Assembly (NCBI GenBank): GCA_018700525.1
Contig: JABITN010000048.1
Location: 1 to 59,363, forward strand
Length of the DNA stretch: 59,363 nt
Direction: 5' to 3'
Source: Opitutales bacterium
GTDB lineage: Bacteria > Verrucomicrobiota > Verrucomicrobiia > Opitutales > Opitutaceae
Part shown: positions 26,879 to 36,821 of the stretch, piece by piece
Layout: each line of letters begins with the position of its first letter
Numbering within the stretch: the first letter of the stretch is position 1
Translations under genes and position numbers: made by a program
The notes under the pieces: generated by a model
Database searches by the model: none
What the model was told of the DNA's origin: nothing
Seen by the model: only the letters and a program-made list of their open reading frames with translations

Positions 26879-28042
26879 CTAAATTTCCTTCAGTTTTCGT
26901 TTGGAGTCATTCAATGCGGGCGAACGCCACGCCAGGCTCGTATTCAGAATCAAGGCTACACAAAGCCCCATCACGAGAAAGTTGGACCCCCCATAACTAA
27001 TAAACGGCAAAGGCAATCCGGTCGTCGGCAAGGACCCGGTAACGACTCCCAAATTAACCAATGCCTGCACGCTTATGGTCAGCAAACAGCCTGAGGCCAA
27101 TAGAAATTGATAGGGGTTCGGAGCCTTTCTCAAATGCGAAATTCCAGCGATAAAGAGCGTCATAAAAACCAGTACAACAGCCAATGTTGTAATCAGGCCC
27201 AATTCTTCTCCCACAATCGCGAAGATAAAATCCGTATGGGCTTCAGGCAGTGAACGCAATTGCTGACGCCCGTTACCAGCCCCAACCCCATCGACGCCAC
27301 CCGCTCCAAAAGCGAGTATAGCCTGCCACACCTGGTAAGCGTCACCCGCCTTATTCCCTTCCATATCCATGAAAGCCGTCAAGCGACTTAAGCGTTCCGC
27401 ATCTTTCGATATGAGCAATGCCGCAGATCCAAATCCCAATATCGTAGAGCCGATCAAATAAAACACATTCGTTCCCGCAAGAAAGAGAACACAGAAACTC
27501 ACCATGGAGATAATCAAGGCCGTCCCCAAATCCGTCTGTATCATAATTAATCCGACAACCAAGGCGATCGCCAATGACGGGAAGACAAAACCTTTCCAGA
27601 AAGTATTGGACTCCTTCCGTATCAAACTAAAATAGTGAGCCAAAAAGAACACCAATCCAATCTTCGCGAACTCCGCGATTTGCAAACCAAAAGGACCGAA
27701 ACGAAACCAACTGCGGCTACCGTTTATCGTAGAACCGATACCGGGAATCAAAACCAAAACAAGGCCAATCACACACACGGCATACCCGACCCATATGAAT
27801 TTCCTAAACCATTCCAAATCGATCTTCAATGCCAACAAACCAGCGACAAACGTTATCCCCATCCACAACGCTTGCTTTTCGATGATCTGATAAGGATCGT
27901 TAGTATCGACAGGCAAACTCGCGCTAAAAAGAACCGACACTCCTAATATCGCCAACGCGAAAACACAGACGACGATCACGACCGCCGGGTTTAAAATACC
28001 CAATTGGCCGGTGTGGCTTTCTCTCGTTTTGCGTTTTGCCAT
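26879..28042 (-). CDS. ftsW: Peptidoglycan glycosyltransferase FtsW (SEDS family)
   Basis: The 387-aa protein has about ten membrane helices and the SEDS hallmarks: GSRSWFRFGPFGLQIAEFAKIG, QTDLGTALI, the loop AHTDFIFAIVGEELGL with the catalytic Asp, and GLPLPFISYGGSNF near the C-terminus. It polymerises lipid II at the septum together with the transpeptidase FtsI encoded in the same operon. It lies between the LysM gene and murG. Confidence 0.95.
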   Translation of the reverse strand: MAKRKTRESHTGQLGILNPAVVIVVCVFALAILGVSVLFSASLPVDTNDPYQIIEKQALWMGITFVAGLLALKIDLEWFRKFIWVGYAVCVIGLVLVLIPGIGSTINGSRSWFRFGPFGLQIAEFAKIGLVFFLAHYFSLIRKESNTFWKGFVFPSLAIALVVGLIMIQTDLGTALIISMVSFCVLFLAGTNVFYLIGSTILGFGSAALLISKDAERLSRLTAFMDMEGNKAGDAYQVWQAILAFGAGGVDGVGAGNGRQQLRSLPEAHTDFIFAIVGEELGLITTLAVVLVFMTLFIAGISHLRKAPNPYQFLLASGCLLTISVQALVNLGVVTGSLPTTGLPLPFISYGGSNFLVMGLCVALILNTSLAWRSPALNDSKRKLKEI

Positions 28043-28075
28043 ATGTTGTTGAAAAACGTATACCGGACCGCTTTT

Positions 28076-29266
28076 CTATTCTTCGATCTGAATCACCGGC
28101 TGCTCGACCGAATCTTCATCCACGAAAACATCATCTTCGTCGACCAGTTGAAGCTCGACATCCTCCGGAATGGATCGAGTAGTTGGTCCAGGGGTAGCAA
28201 TAACCGGCTGCGAAAAAGCTGGTTCCGAAACTGGTTGGGAACGAACAGCTGGAGCTGCCGCATTCGAAGTCGATCCGGGAATGAAAAACGTCTGCCCTAC
28301 ATTGATGAGACGAGGGTTCTGGATATTGTTATGCGATATCAAATCCTTGATCGAGACGTTGTATCGCGCAGCAATCGACGACAAACTGTCTCCGGGTTCG
28401 ACCACCACTTGAAGTCCTTGCTTTCGGCTTGCTAAAGGCGATGGAGCCCACGTCGATCCAGAAGAGTTTGGAATGATCAGCTTTTGACCGACACCGATCA
28501 AATCGCCTCTCAAATTATTAGCAGATCTCAGAGCATTCAAAGTCACGCCTTGACCAGCAGCGATTCGAGACAATGCATCTCCCTTCTTAACCGTGTAGAA
28601 AGTGCCTTCCACCTGTTGAGGGGCCGGAGAACCGGCGCTCGAGCTGCCCGCATCGGAACTTTGCCGCGGAACATTCAATACTTGCCCGAGCTGAATATTA
28701 TTCGTTAAACCAGGATTGACCGAATGAAGCTCAGCCGACGTAACGTTGAACCTTCTAGTAATCCCCCAAATGCTATCGCCGTTCGATACAGTGTATCGAA
28801 TAACCTGCGACGCTCTATCTCTTGCGATAATGTCGGAAGGTTGCTGATACCCACTTGCAGGCTGTCCCCTTACTGGGGTCAACACATCGTTATTGCTACT
28901 ACGCAACAGCGTCTGCGGACTTGAAGAACCACCCGGACGAGTCGGCTCGAACCGTTGGCGACTCGAAATCACCGGAACCCCAGTCTGAGCCTCAAGAATC
29001 GCATCGCCCTCGTTAAACCCTGCAAGGTCGTTCGTCCGAGAATCGAAACCGCTCGCCGACACTGTCGTCGATTGAGCCCCTGGATCCTTGCTGGACCAGT
29101 TCACGATTCCGTTCGCGCCGGCAGTTGCGATCTGTTCGTCGCCAATGTCGCCGTTACCGATTCCACTCATCAAATATATAATCGCCAAAACGACCAAATG
29201 CGCCCCCGCGATGATTCCAAATCTAATTAAATTCATATTCTTACCTTTGCTTAAAAAATCAGACAT
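28076..29266 (-). CDS. Membrane-anchored protein with three LysM domains in the dcw operon
   Basis: The 396-aa protein has one N-terminal membrane helix (FGIIAGAHLVVLAIIYLMSG) and a low-complexity Ser/Pro-rich linker. Three LysM repeats follow, beginning at YTVSNGDSIWGITRRFNV (about residue 160), YTVKKGDALSRIAAGQGV (about 223) and VVVEPGDSLSSIAARYNV (about 285). The tail is acidic (VDEDDVFVDEDSVEQPVIQIEE region). LysM domains bind peptidoglycan glycan chains, so this should be a periplasmic cell-wall-binding division or growth factor (inference). The ATG at 29266 overlaps the murD stop and has AGGAG upstream. An internal ATG at 29236, preceded by AAAGG, is equally possible. Confidence 0.85.
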   Translation of the reverse strand: MSDFLSKGKNMNLIRFGIIAGAHLVVLAIIYLMSGIGNGDIGDEQIATAGANGIVNWSSKDPGAQSTTVSASGFDSRTNDLAGFNEGDAILEAQTGVPVISSRQRFEPTRPGGSSSPQTLLRSSNNDVLTPVRGQPASGYQQPSDIIARDRASQVIRYTVSNGDSIWGITRRFNVTSAELHSVNPGLTNNIQLGQVLNVPRQSSDAGSSSAGSPAPQQVEGTFYTVKKGDALSRIAAGQGVTLNALRSANNLRGDLIGVGQKLIIPNSSGSTWAPSPLASRKQGLQVVVEPGDSLSSIAARYNVSIKDLISHNNIQNPRLINVGQTFFIPGSTSNAAAPAVRSQPVSEPAFSQPVIATPGPTTRSIPEDVELQLVDEDDVFVDEDSVEQPVIQIEE

Positions 29267-30566
29267 CTTTCATGCTCCTTTCCGATTGTAAACAGTCAAT
29301 GACCTTCCTAAAAACCTCTCCTCTTTCCGCATAACCTTTAAACATATCAAAGCTAGCGAAGCCAGGACTAAGTAGGACATTATCACCAGTTTTTGCCATT
29401 TCTGCGATCAATCGAACAGCCGCTTCCATAGAAGGTTGAGCATACGCAACGCAAGGTTCATTTTCGAAAGCTTCCCTCAAGCGTTCCTTCGTCTCTCCGA
29501 CCACCGCGGCTGCTTTGATATTCGGGGCAATCAACCGAACAAACGCCTCGAGATCGCCGCCTTTGTCCTTTCCGCCGCCAATCCAAAAGACCGGTTCCTC
29601 GAAACGTTCCAAGGCCCCATATACGGCATGAAAATTCGTCGCTTTCGAGTCATTCCAAAACTGGACCCCTCCTACATCACCGACCAACTCTATGCGGTGC
29701 GGACTCTTGTGGAAAGAAAACGCAGCTCGAATCAAATCGACTTCAGGCAATTTCAAAGCCAACCACATGGCCCGTGCCATCAGATAGGTCCACCGCTCTG
29801 GAACAGTCTCGAACTCAGTCCCCACAATTCCCAAAGATTCGACATCTCTCTCATCCTCGACGACACTTGACTCCGGAATATCCACTCCGATTCGCTTGCC
29901 AAAATCGTAAACGGAACGGCCGACCAGAGCAATTTTTCCTCGTGCGTTTGCAATCAAATTGTACTTGGATCTAAAATACGACTGCATCGACTGATGCCGA
30001 TCCAAATGATCCTCATCGAAATTCGTCCATAAGACATGATCCGCTTGAAACGAGCTCATTTGCTCCGCTTGAAACGAGCTAATCTCACAAACGGCGATCG
30101 CCTCCAAATTACATTCGCCCGCCAGAACCTCGCACAACGGCGAGCCAATATTCCCAACCGCGTACGATTCTATTCCCAATTGCTGAAACGCGTCGTTCAA
30201 AAAAGACGTTAGAGTTGTTTTTCCGTTCGTTCCCGTAATCGCTACAATCGGTCCCTGCCACAATGCCGCGCCTAAATCGAATTCCGGAATTAGACGGCAT
30301 CCCGCTTCCGTTGCCGCGATTACCCAAGAGTGAATCGAACTAAACCCAGGACTGCACACAACCAAAGGATACGCTCTAGCGATTTCCGGATTGAACACGT
30401 TCGCCACACCGTCATTGCTGCTCTCGTCGAAAACCTGAACATCACCACCCAGTTTTCTAATTAAAGAAGCGGCAGCCAAGCCGCTTCGACCCTCACCGAA
30501 TATGGCTATTGGTTGTATCAGGCCCGTTTCGAGCCATTCAGGAACACAATGAGTGCCTACCATCAT
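29259..30566 (-). CDS. murD: UDP-N-acetylmuramoylalanine--D-glutamate ligase MurD
   Basis: The 435-aa ligase adds D-Glu to UDP-MurNAc-L-Ala. It has the N-terminal Rossmann start IAIFGEGRSGLAAASLIRK, ATP loop AITGTNGKTTLTSFL (about residue 112), the ISSFQ motif, FDEDHLDRHQSM and the C-terminal NDSKATNFHA and WIGGGKDKG segments. The start is set at the ATG at 30566, which overlaps the mraY stop as ATGA. Further in-frame upstream codons lie inside mraY and encode nothing MurD-like. A second ATG directly follows. Confidence 0.95.
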   Translation of the reverse strand: MMVGTHCVPEWLETGLIQPIAIFGEGRSGLAAASLIRKLGGDVQVFDESSNDGVANVFNPEIARAYPLVVCSPGFSSIHSWVIAATEAGCRLIPEFDLGAALWQGPIVAITGTNGKTTLTSFLNDAFQQLGIESYAVGNIGSPLCEVLAGECNLEAIAVCEISSFQAEQMSSFQADHVLWTNFDEDHLDRHQSMQSYFRSKYNLIANARGKIALVGRSVYDFGKRIGVDIPESSVVEDERDVESLGIVGTEFETVPERWTYLMARAMWLALKLPEVDLIRAAFSFHKSPHRIELVGDVGGVQFWNDSKATNFHAVYGALERFEEPVFWIGGGKDKGGDLEAFVRLIAPNIKAAAVVGETKERLREAFENEPCVAYAQPSMEAAVRLIAEMAKTGDNVLLSPGFASFDMFKGYAERGEVFRKVIDCLQSERSMKDV

Positions 30567-31663
30567 CTTATCTTCAAAGTTGCTAAACCAGCGATCGCAA
30601 ATATAAGCGAAAGTATCCAAAAACGGATCACAACCTTCGTTTCAGGCCAACCCTTCAATTCGAAATGATGATGAATGGGAGCCATCCGAAATATTCGTTT
30701 ACCGGTACTTTTGAAAGATCCTACTTGCAGGATAACCGAAACCGTTTCCATCACGAATATACCACCGACAATTACCAACGTAACCGGTTGATGAGTCATA
30801 AAGGCGATCACTCCAACCAATCCCCCCAAAGCCAATGATCCGGTATCGCCCATAAACACTTCGGCAGGATGTGAATTGAACCACAGGAACGCCAAACCAC
30901 CCCCGACAATCGCCGCGCAGTAAACACCCAATTCCTCCACGCCGGGTACATGCGAAATGAGCAAATAATCTGAGATAATGACATTGCCAGCAGCGTACGC
31001 CATAATCGCATACACGATTGCAACTGTTATGGTGCAACCGATCGCCAACCCATCAATTCCATCCGTAACGTTAATCGCATTGCTCGAACCCACCAATACC
31101 AAGAAAAGAAAACCGCTCAAAAACCACAATGGCATCGGATTCCAAACAGTACCCTTCAAAAAAGGTAGCCAGAGCTCATACATTTTATCGGTGCTCATGG
31201 GGTTATTCAGCAAGATAACTAATGTCACCACTGTCGTCAGGCTCTGCCAGATCAACTTGCCACGGGACGGAAACCCTTTGCTGCTGTGCTTAGAGACCTT
31301 CAAATAATCGTCAAGAAAGCCCAATACCGTAAGACTGGTATAGACGAACAACGCAGTCAGTGTCCAAACATTGAAATCCGCCCATAGCAACCCGCTAATA
31401 GTTACCGAAAAATAGATCAACAACCCTCCCATCGTCGGAGTGTCTTTTTTCCCAGAATGCAAAGCCGCCAATTTGCCTACCTCTGACTCGCTTCGAAAAC
31501 TCTGTTGAAAGCTCAAGCGACGTAGCAAAGCAATCAACCATGGCCCCAAAGCGAAACCTATCAGAAACGCAGTTCCAGATGCCATGAGCATCCGCAAAGT
31601 CAAAAATCGCAACAGCCGCAATGGACCGAAATACTCTTCGTATTGTGCCAGATAACTTAACAT
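30563..31663 (-). CDS. mraY: Phospho-N-acetylmuramoyl-pentapeptide transferase MraY (lipid I synthase)
   Basis: The 366-aa polytopic enzyme transfers phospho-MurNAc-pentapeptide to undecaprenyl phosphate. It has about ten membrane helices and the family motifs KKDTPTMGGLLIY, FLDDYLKVSKHSSKG, NVTDGIDGLAIG and FMGDTGSLALGG, and ends with the MAPIHHHFELKGWPE signature. The ATG overlaps the last 7 bases of murF. Confidence 0.97.
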   Translation of the reverse strand: MLSYLAQYEEYFGPLRLLRFLTLRMLMASGTAFLIGFALGPWLIALLRRLSFQQSFRSESEVGKLAALHSGKKDTPTMGGLLIYFSVTISGLLWADFNVWTLTALFVYTSLTVLGFLDDYLKVSKHSSKGFPSRGKLIWQSLTTVVTLVILLNNPMSTDKMYELWLPFLKGTVWNPMPLWFLSGFLFLVLVGSSNAINVTDGIDGLAIGCTITVAIVYAIMAYAAGNVIISDYLLISHVPGVEELGVYCAAIVGGGLAFLWFNSHPAEVFMGDTGSLALGGLVGVIAFMTHQPVTLVIVGGIFVMETVSVILQVGSFKSTGKRIFRMAPIHHHFELKGWPETKVVIRFWILSLIFAIAGLATLKIR

Positions 31664-33042
31664 GACACCCCTTCGCTACAGGATTCGCGTTCCAAGAAAC
31701 CAATCGCTGTCTCCAAACGGTATCGCCGACTTCCTTTCAAAAATACATCTCCGCAGAACCCGGATAGCAATGGCTGTAACGCTTCCACGTTTTGAATAAT
31801 CACCGTATTCACGAGACTCTTACCTGACAATTTCATTCCTTTCAGAACACTCTCCGCCCCATCTCCGATAAGACGAACATAATCCTCTTCCACAATCGAG
31901 ATTTCGCGACCCAGTTGCTCATGCCATTCGGCCGAATGGGCTCCCAGCTCCTCCATGCTTCCAATAACGAAAAGCCGGGCCCGCCCAGGTTCGCAAGCGT
32001 CTTTAAACGCGTCCAAGGCATCGCTCATCGATAATGGATTTGCGTTGTAGCAGTCGATATAGACGCGTGCCGAGCGATAGGACCGCCATTCGCCTCGCAT
32101 TCCGCTCGGCTTCCAAGAACTCAATCGTCGAGCAACTTCCTCAGCGGATACTCCATTGTCCCGAGCGACGGAAATCGCCAAAGCCGCGTTTGAAGCACTT
32201 CCTTTCCCTACCGAATCAATTTTATAGGACTCAATACCTCCAGGGCCCTGCACCACGAGTCGAGTAATTCCATCCTCAAGTATTCGTCGATAGCTCCACA
32301 ATGAATCCAACGAGTCCTTTTCTTCAAGGAGCACCCCTTTCCCTCCGAAAACATTCGCATTATACGGCGCCCAGGTCGGGCCCATATACACGCGCTTAGT
32401 CGAACTCGGCTCAGACAATTTCGATTTTTCCGAAGCGATCGTATCCACATTTATCAAACCCTCCAAATGAGCCGGTCCAATTGCAGTAAAAATCACCGTA
32501 TCTGCCTGAATCGTTTCAGCCAATTTCTCCATTTCTCCCGGTTCGCTAATCCCCGCTTCTACAACTGCAAAGCAACAAGAGGCTTCATCGATGGAAAGCA
32601 AAGTACTCGGAACCCCAATCAAATTATTCAGATTCCCCAAAGTCGCCTGCACGGTCGGTTCTCCTCCTAAGAGCAGAGAAAGCAAATCCTTAACGGTCGT
32701 TTTGCCACAACTTCCAGTTACCGCGATAACCGGAAAACCCCACCCTTGCCGATAAGCTGCTGCAATCGATCGAAAACCAACCAAGCTGTCATCAACGATC
32801 AACTGAGGCAATGAACTCGAAAGCCTTCCTTCCTGTACCAAAGCGGCAAGCGCTCCCTTCTCCCGAGCATCCTCTAAAAAATCGTGCCCATCCCGGGAAT
32901 CCGTTTTTATGGCGATGAATAAATCCCCTGGCTTCAATTCCCGGGTATCGAAACAAAATCCAGAAACAGGCGATGCAGGCGGACCGCTTAACCATTGGCC
33001 GTCACACGCTCGTGCAAGGAATTTCGCATCGAATAGGGACAT
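31657..33042 (-). CDS. murF: UDP-MurNAc-tripeptide--D-Ala-D-Ala ligase MurF
   Basis: The 461-aa Mur ligase adds D-Ala-D-Ala to the tripeptide. It begins with the typical SGFCFDTRELKPGDLFIAIK segment, and has ATP loop AVTGSCGKTTVKDLL (about residue 106), LGNLNNLIGVP, VVEAGISEPGEMEKL and the C-terminal YNANPLSMSDALDAF. The ATP loop reads GSCGKTT where GSxGKTS/T is usual. It starts 1 base after the murE stop and overlaps mraY by 7 bases. Confidence 0.95.
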   Translation of the reverse strand: MSLFDAKFLARACDGQWLSGPPASPVSGFCFDTRELKPGDLFIAIKTDSRDGHDFLEDAREKGALAALVQEGRLSSSLPQLIVDDSLVGFRSIAAAYRQGWGFPVIAVTGSCGKTTVKDLLSLLLGGEPTVQATLGNLNNLIGVPSTLLSIDEASCCFAVVEAGISEPGEMEKLAETIQADTVIFTAIGPAHLEGLINVDTIASEKSKLSEPSSTKRVYMGPTWAPYNANVFGGKGVLLEEKDSLDSLWSYRRILEDGITRLVVQGPGGIESYKIDSVGKGSASNAALAISVARDNGVSAEEVARRLSSWKPSGMRGEWRSYRSARVYIDCYNANPLSMSDALDAFKDACEPGRARLFVIGSMEELGAHSAEWHEQLGREISIVEEDYVRLIGDGAESVLKGMKLSGKSLVNTVIIQNVEALQPLLSGFCGDVFLKGSRRYRLETAIGFLERESCSEGVSC

Positions 33043-33043
33043 C

Positions 33044-34540
33044 TCAGAATCGCCCGCCTAACTTCATCAATTCAAGCAACTCGCTCGCGACCTTTCTATC
33101 GTCGAATGGAACTACCGTGTCTCCAAATTCCTGAAACGGTTCGTGCCCTTTTCCGGCAATCAAAACACAGTCGCCAGGCTCTGCGCTTTTAAGCGCCAGT
33201 TCAATCGCCCGTCGCCGATCCAATACGAAGTCGATTCGAGATGGATCCGTAACGCCCTCCCGCATGTCATCGAAAATCTGCTCTTGAGCCTCTGAACGTG
33301 GATTGTCGGTCGTCGCCCAGCAACGATCCGCCAAGATCTGGGAAACGCCCGTCATCTCGCTACGCTTACCTCGATCTCGATCACCCCCGCATCCGAAAAC
33401 GACGCTCAGTTTTCCAAGAATAATTTCCCGTAACATGCTCAATGCGTTTTCAAGGGCATTGCCCGTATGTGCGTAATCGACCACAACTTCAAAAGGTTGC
33501 CCATTCTGAATTCGCTCCATGCGACCAGGAATTCCGCCAAACGTACCCAAACTTCCAATACAACTATCAAGATCCGCTCCCACCGCCGCGCTTATTGCCA
33601 TCGCGGCAAGTACATTGCTCACGTTGTAATGACCAATTAACGGAGATCGAACCAAGCGATTCTTTCCTTCGTAGCGAAGTGTGAAGGTTGTTCCATCAGG
33701 CGCCATATCAACATCAATCGCCTGCATCTCAGCATCTGATCCGGTGCCGAAAGAAATCAACGAATCGTCATCCAATTCCTGGGCAAGCCTTCGCCCATAA
33801 ACATCATCCACGTTGATCGCCAACTTCTTCGGCCTTCGTCCCAAATCGCCCACGATGAAGCGACGCTTCACCTCGAAATAGGAATCCATATCCCCATGAT
33901 AATCCAAATGATCCCGAGTAAGGTTCAAAAACACTCCTACATCGAATCTCAAATCGGCAACTCTCATCTGATCGATCCCGTGAGAACTCACTTCCATCAC
34001 TGCTCGCTCGCAGCCAAAGCCTTTCATTTGAGCCAACAATTCACAAAGATCGTGAGCCTCAGGAGTCGTTCGAAACGAAGGCAACACCCGCTCTACAAGA
34101 TCGTAGCCAATAGTCCCCAAGCAACCCGTCTTCACTCCGTCGAGCGAGAGAAAATGCTTCGCCATATAAGAAACCGTCGTTTTCCCATTCGTTCCCGTAA
34201 TTCCAATGAGGGCCAAAGCCTTATCGGGTTTCCCGAAGAAACGCCGAGCTACCTTTGCCAAAGTCACGCGAGGATCCGCGGAATTCACGAATACCGCTTT
34301 TGAATTCCCGAAACGTCGCGGCACACTTGAAACGACCCCGACCGCTCCGCGAGTCAGCGCTTCATCGACAAATGACGTACCATCATAACGGATTCCTGGC
34401 AGTGCGAAAAACAAGCTTCCCGGCGTTACACGACGACTGTCGATTACAAGACGATTCACAATCGGATCCGCCGAACCACGTTTCAGCTTCGCTTTCGAAT
34501 TCTTCAGTAATGAGCTTAATTTTTTCCCTTCTGCCTTCAT
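33044..34540 (-). CDS. murE: UDP-MurNAc-L-Ala-D-Glu--meso-diaminopimelate ligase MurE
   Basis: The Mur ligase (498 aa) adds the third stem-peptide residue. Key features are LVIDSRRVTPGSLFFALPG, the ATP loop GITGTNGKTTVSYMA, EVSSHGIDQMRVADLRFDV and, decisive for substrate, TTDNPRSEAQEQI. The DNPR motif indicates meso-diaminopimelate rather than L-lysine (established for MurE). The start at 34540 is chosen because AGGGGG lies a few bases before this ATG and the 24 extra residues from an ATG at 34612 look unlike MurE. It follows ftsI and precedes murF. Confidence 0.95.
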   Translation of the reverse strand: MKAEGKKLSSLLKNSKAKLKRGSADPIVNRLVIDSRRVTPGSLFFALPGIRYDGTSFVDEALTRGAVGVVSSVPRRFGNSKAVFVNSADPRVTLAKVARRFFGKPDKALALIGITGTNGKTTVSYMAKHFLSLDGVKTGCLGTIGYDLVERVLPSFRTTPEAHDLCELLAQMKGFGCERAVMEVSSHGIDQMRVADLRFDVGVFLNLTRDHLDYHGDMDSYFEVKRRFIVGDLGRRPKKLAINVDDVYGRRLAQELDDDSLISFGTGSDAEMQAIDVDMAPDGTTFTLRYEGKNRLVRSPLIGHYNVSNVLAAMAISAAVGADLDSCIGSLGTFGGIPGRMERIQNGQPFEVVVDYAHTGNALENALSMLREIILGKLSVVFGCGGDRDRGKRSEMTGVSQILADRCWATTDNPRSEAQEQIFDDMREGVTDPSRIDFVLDRRRAIELALKSAEPGDCVLIAGKGHEPFQEFGDTVVPFDDRKVASELLELMKLGGRF

Positions 34541-34625
34541 ACGGCCCCCTGTCTCGATTCGACCCAACGTTTTTGTTGAACGATTCGATTTTCGACTAAG
34601 CAACGATCCCATAACCCCACAATCA

Positions 34626-36431
34626 TCAGTTGCTAGCTGCTATTCTACTCGCATCTTCAGTCATTGCAAACGCTTCCTTTGAATCAATCGGAGTAATCGC
34701 ATAGTACGGAATAAGCTTCTCCGCAATCCGCCTGAATGAAGGAATCGCTGTGCCACTTCCAGAAACCGGCATTCCGATAGTAGACCCGTCCACGATTACC
34801 GTAATAACGACTTCCGGATTATCCGCAGGAAAATATCCCGAAAACGAACCAGTATGCTGGCGAGACGAGAAACGGCCATTGACCAGCTTTTGGGCGGTAC
34901 CCGTCTTACCGGCCACAATATATCCTGGTATCGCAGCTTTATGAGCTGTGCCTCCAGAAGACGCAGTCTTCATGAGCAATTGCGACATCGTGCGAGCCGT
35001 TTCTCTGGAAACGACCCGCCGCCGAACCATCTTCCCGAACGAAACCGTTTCCTTATTGTTAGTATCCAAAATCTTGGTAACGACCTGCGACCGCATCAAC
35101 AATCCTCCATTCGCAATCGTCGCCATCGCGTTATGAATCTGCAATGGAGTCGCTGAGAGAGAATGCCCCATCGTCATTCTCGATAGCGTCAGACCATCCC
35201 ACTTCCGAACTGGATGAACTATGCCGCGAGATTCAACGCCAAGATTCAAACCAGTCCGCTCGCCAAACCCAAAGCGACGAACGTATTCATAGAAATGATC
35301 ATAACCTACCAAAGTCCCCAAATGGGCCGCGCCGCGATTCGAAGAATTCGTCACGATTCCCTCAACCGAAAGCACTCCAAACGGTTTCCAATCCTTCGGC
35401 AGTCTAGCCACATAACCGGTTGGCATTCTCAAATCCGGAATCGAACAATCAAACGTATCATGAATATTAACCAATCCTTCTTCCAAAGCGCTGCTGGCCG
35501 CGACGATTTTGAACGTCGATCCAGGTTCGATCGGATCCGTCAAAGCTCTATTCTTATGGCTCGATATTTCGTATTTGGAATAATGATTCGGATCAAAAGT
35601 AGGGTAATTGGACAATCCAAGAATAAATCCCGAATGAGGATCTGAAACGATAATCGTAGCGGACTCCGGTTTATACGTTTCGGCGATCAGCTTTAACTCT
35701 TCTTCAATAGAATGTTGGACGAAAGAATCGATCGACAAAGCCAAGCTCATTCCATCGCGCGACGGCACGTTACGACGCTGAAACTGAGCCATCTCCCGAC
35801 CGGCAGTCACCTCCGACTCCCTCCAGCCTCTTTGACCGCTCAGATAAAAGTCGAACTCCTTCTCGATACCAGATTCAGCTTGCCCGTTGCCGCCAATAAA
35901 ACCAATCAAGTGAGCTCCCAGTGAATCTTTTGGGTACACACGCTCATATTGTCTTGTGCCATACAATCCACTAATCTTCAGATTGGTAATCTTCTGGTAT
36001 GTGCTTTCATCCACACGCCGACGCAACAAACGCCAGCGATCCGACCGCGATGACTCATCTCCCGTAAAACGGCCATTCTTTGCCGCAAACACTTTTTCCA
36101 CGAGAGCCAACTGCAAGCCCAACACGCGACTCAACTGAGGCAACTTCGCCAAATCAGACTCTTTCAGCGAAACCGGATCAACGCCAACTTCGAGAAACGT
36201 CTGGCTCGTCGCGAATAGTTCCCGTCCTCCATTTAAATCGTAGCTAAAGATATCGCCCCGACGCGAGTTCAATGGGATAACGCGATAGCGACTGTTCTGG
36301 ATCTCCGAAACGCGTCCTGGACCATCGATGACGTGCAATTCGACAAGACGGTATCCAATCGCTCCGTATCCTGCTAGAATACAAAGAGCGAGCATCCAGA
36401 ACCGAATTCTTGGAGCGAAGCCTTTGGCCAT
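34626..36431 (-). CDS. ftsI: Septal peptidoglycan transpeptidase FtsI (PBP3 type)
   Basis: The 601-aa class B penicillin-binding protein has an N-terminal membrane helix (FWMLALCILAGYGAIGYRLV) and a non-catalytic pedestal starting at NSRRGDIFSYDLNG. The transpeptidase domain carries SxxK in PGSTFKIVAAS (Ser305), SxN in TNSSNRGAAHLG and KTG in VAGKTGTAQK. It has no PASTA domains. It crosslinks septal peptidoglycan with FtsW. The gene lies 9 bases after ftsL. Confidence 0.95.
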   Translation of the reverse strand: MAKGFAPRIRFWMLALCILAGYGAIGYRLVELHVIDGPGRVSEIQNSRYRVIPLNSRRGDIFSYDLNGGRELFATSQTFLEVGVDPVSLKESDLAKLPQLSRVLGLQLALVEKVFAAKNGRFTGDESSRSDRWRLLRRRVDESTYQKITNLKISGLYGTRQYERVYPKDSLGAHLIGFIGGNGQAESGIEKEFDFYLSGQRGWRESEVTAGREMAQFQRRNVPSRDGMSLALSIDSFVQHSIEEELKLIAETYKPESATIIVSDPHSGFILGLSNYPTFDPNHYSKYEISSHKNRALTDPIEPGSTFKIVAASSALEEGLVNIHDTFDCSIPDLRMPTGYVARLPKDWKPFGVLSVEGIVTNSSNRGAAHLGTLVGYDHFYEYVRRFGFGERTGLNLGVESRGIVHPVRKWDGLTLSRMTMGHSLSATPLQIHNAMATIANGGLLMRSQVVTKILDTNNKETVSFGKMVRRRVVSRETARTMSQLLMKTASSGGTAHKAAIPGYIVAGKTGTAQKLVNGRFSSRQHTGSFSGYFPADNPEVVITVIVDGSTIGMPVSGSGTAIPSFRRIAEKLIPYYAITPIDSKEAFAMTEDASRIAASN

Positions 36432-36440
36432 GAGTACCTC

Positions 36441-36821
36441 CTAATTGCCGGACGAAATTGACGCAGTAAAAACGCTATTGGCAGTCTTATCGTAAAGTCT
36501 GGTCTCCACGTTATCCGTAACGTGAACAATTTGCGTATACGCAGGTTCTCGAAGTCCGAGTTCCAGCGTCCGATTAAGATCAATTAGCTTATCGGTAGAC
36601 ATTGCTACCGTTAATTCTACCTCCAGCTGCGCAAGTTCGCGGCGACCTTCCCTGATCTGCTGCTCTATCGCTTGGAGTCTATTCGCAGACTGCGAAGTTT
36701 GATGACGCGTCCAAACAGTAACCACACCACCTCCCCCCACGATCGCTAAAATCAATAACGAGTATGCGATAATCCGATTAAGGAGTTGGTTTGCGGCGCG
36801 TTTCTTTGAATTACGATTCAT
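36441..36821 (-). CDS. ftsL: FtsL-like divisome protein
   Basis: This 126-aa bitopic protein has a basic N-terminus, one membrane helix (IIAYSLLILAIVGGGGVVTVW, about residues 17-37) and a periplasmic coiled coil (about 42-85: RLQAIEQQIREGRRELAQLE). Sequence is poorly conserved in FtsL proteins. The call rests on size, topology and location directly upstream of ftsI. Its ATG overlaps the stop of the preceding 67-aa gene as ATGA. Confidence 0.75.
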   Translation of the reverse strand: MNRNSKKRAANQLLNRIIAYSLLILAIVGGGGVVTVWTRHQTSQSANRLQAIEQQIREGRRELAQLEVELTVAMSTDKLIDLNRTLELGLREPAYTQIVHVTDNVETRLYDKTANSVFTASISSGN

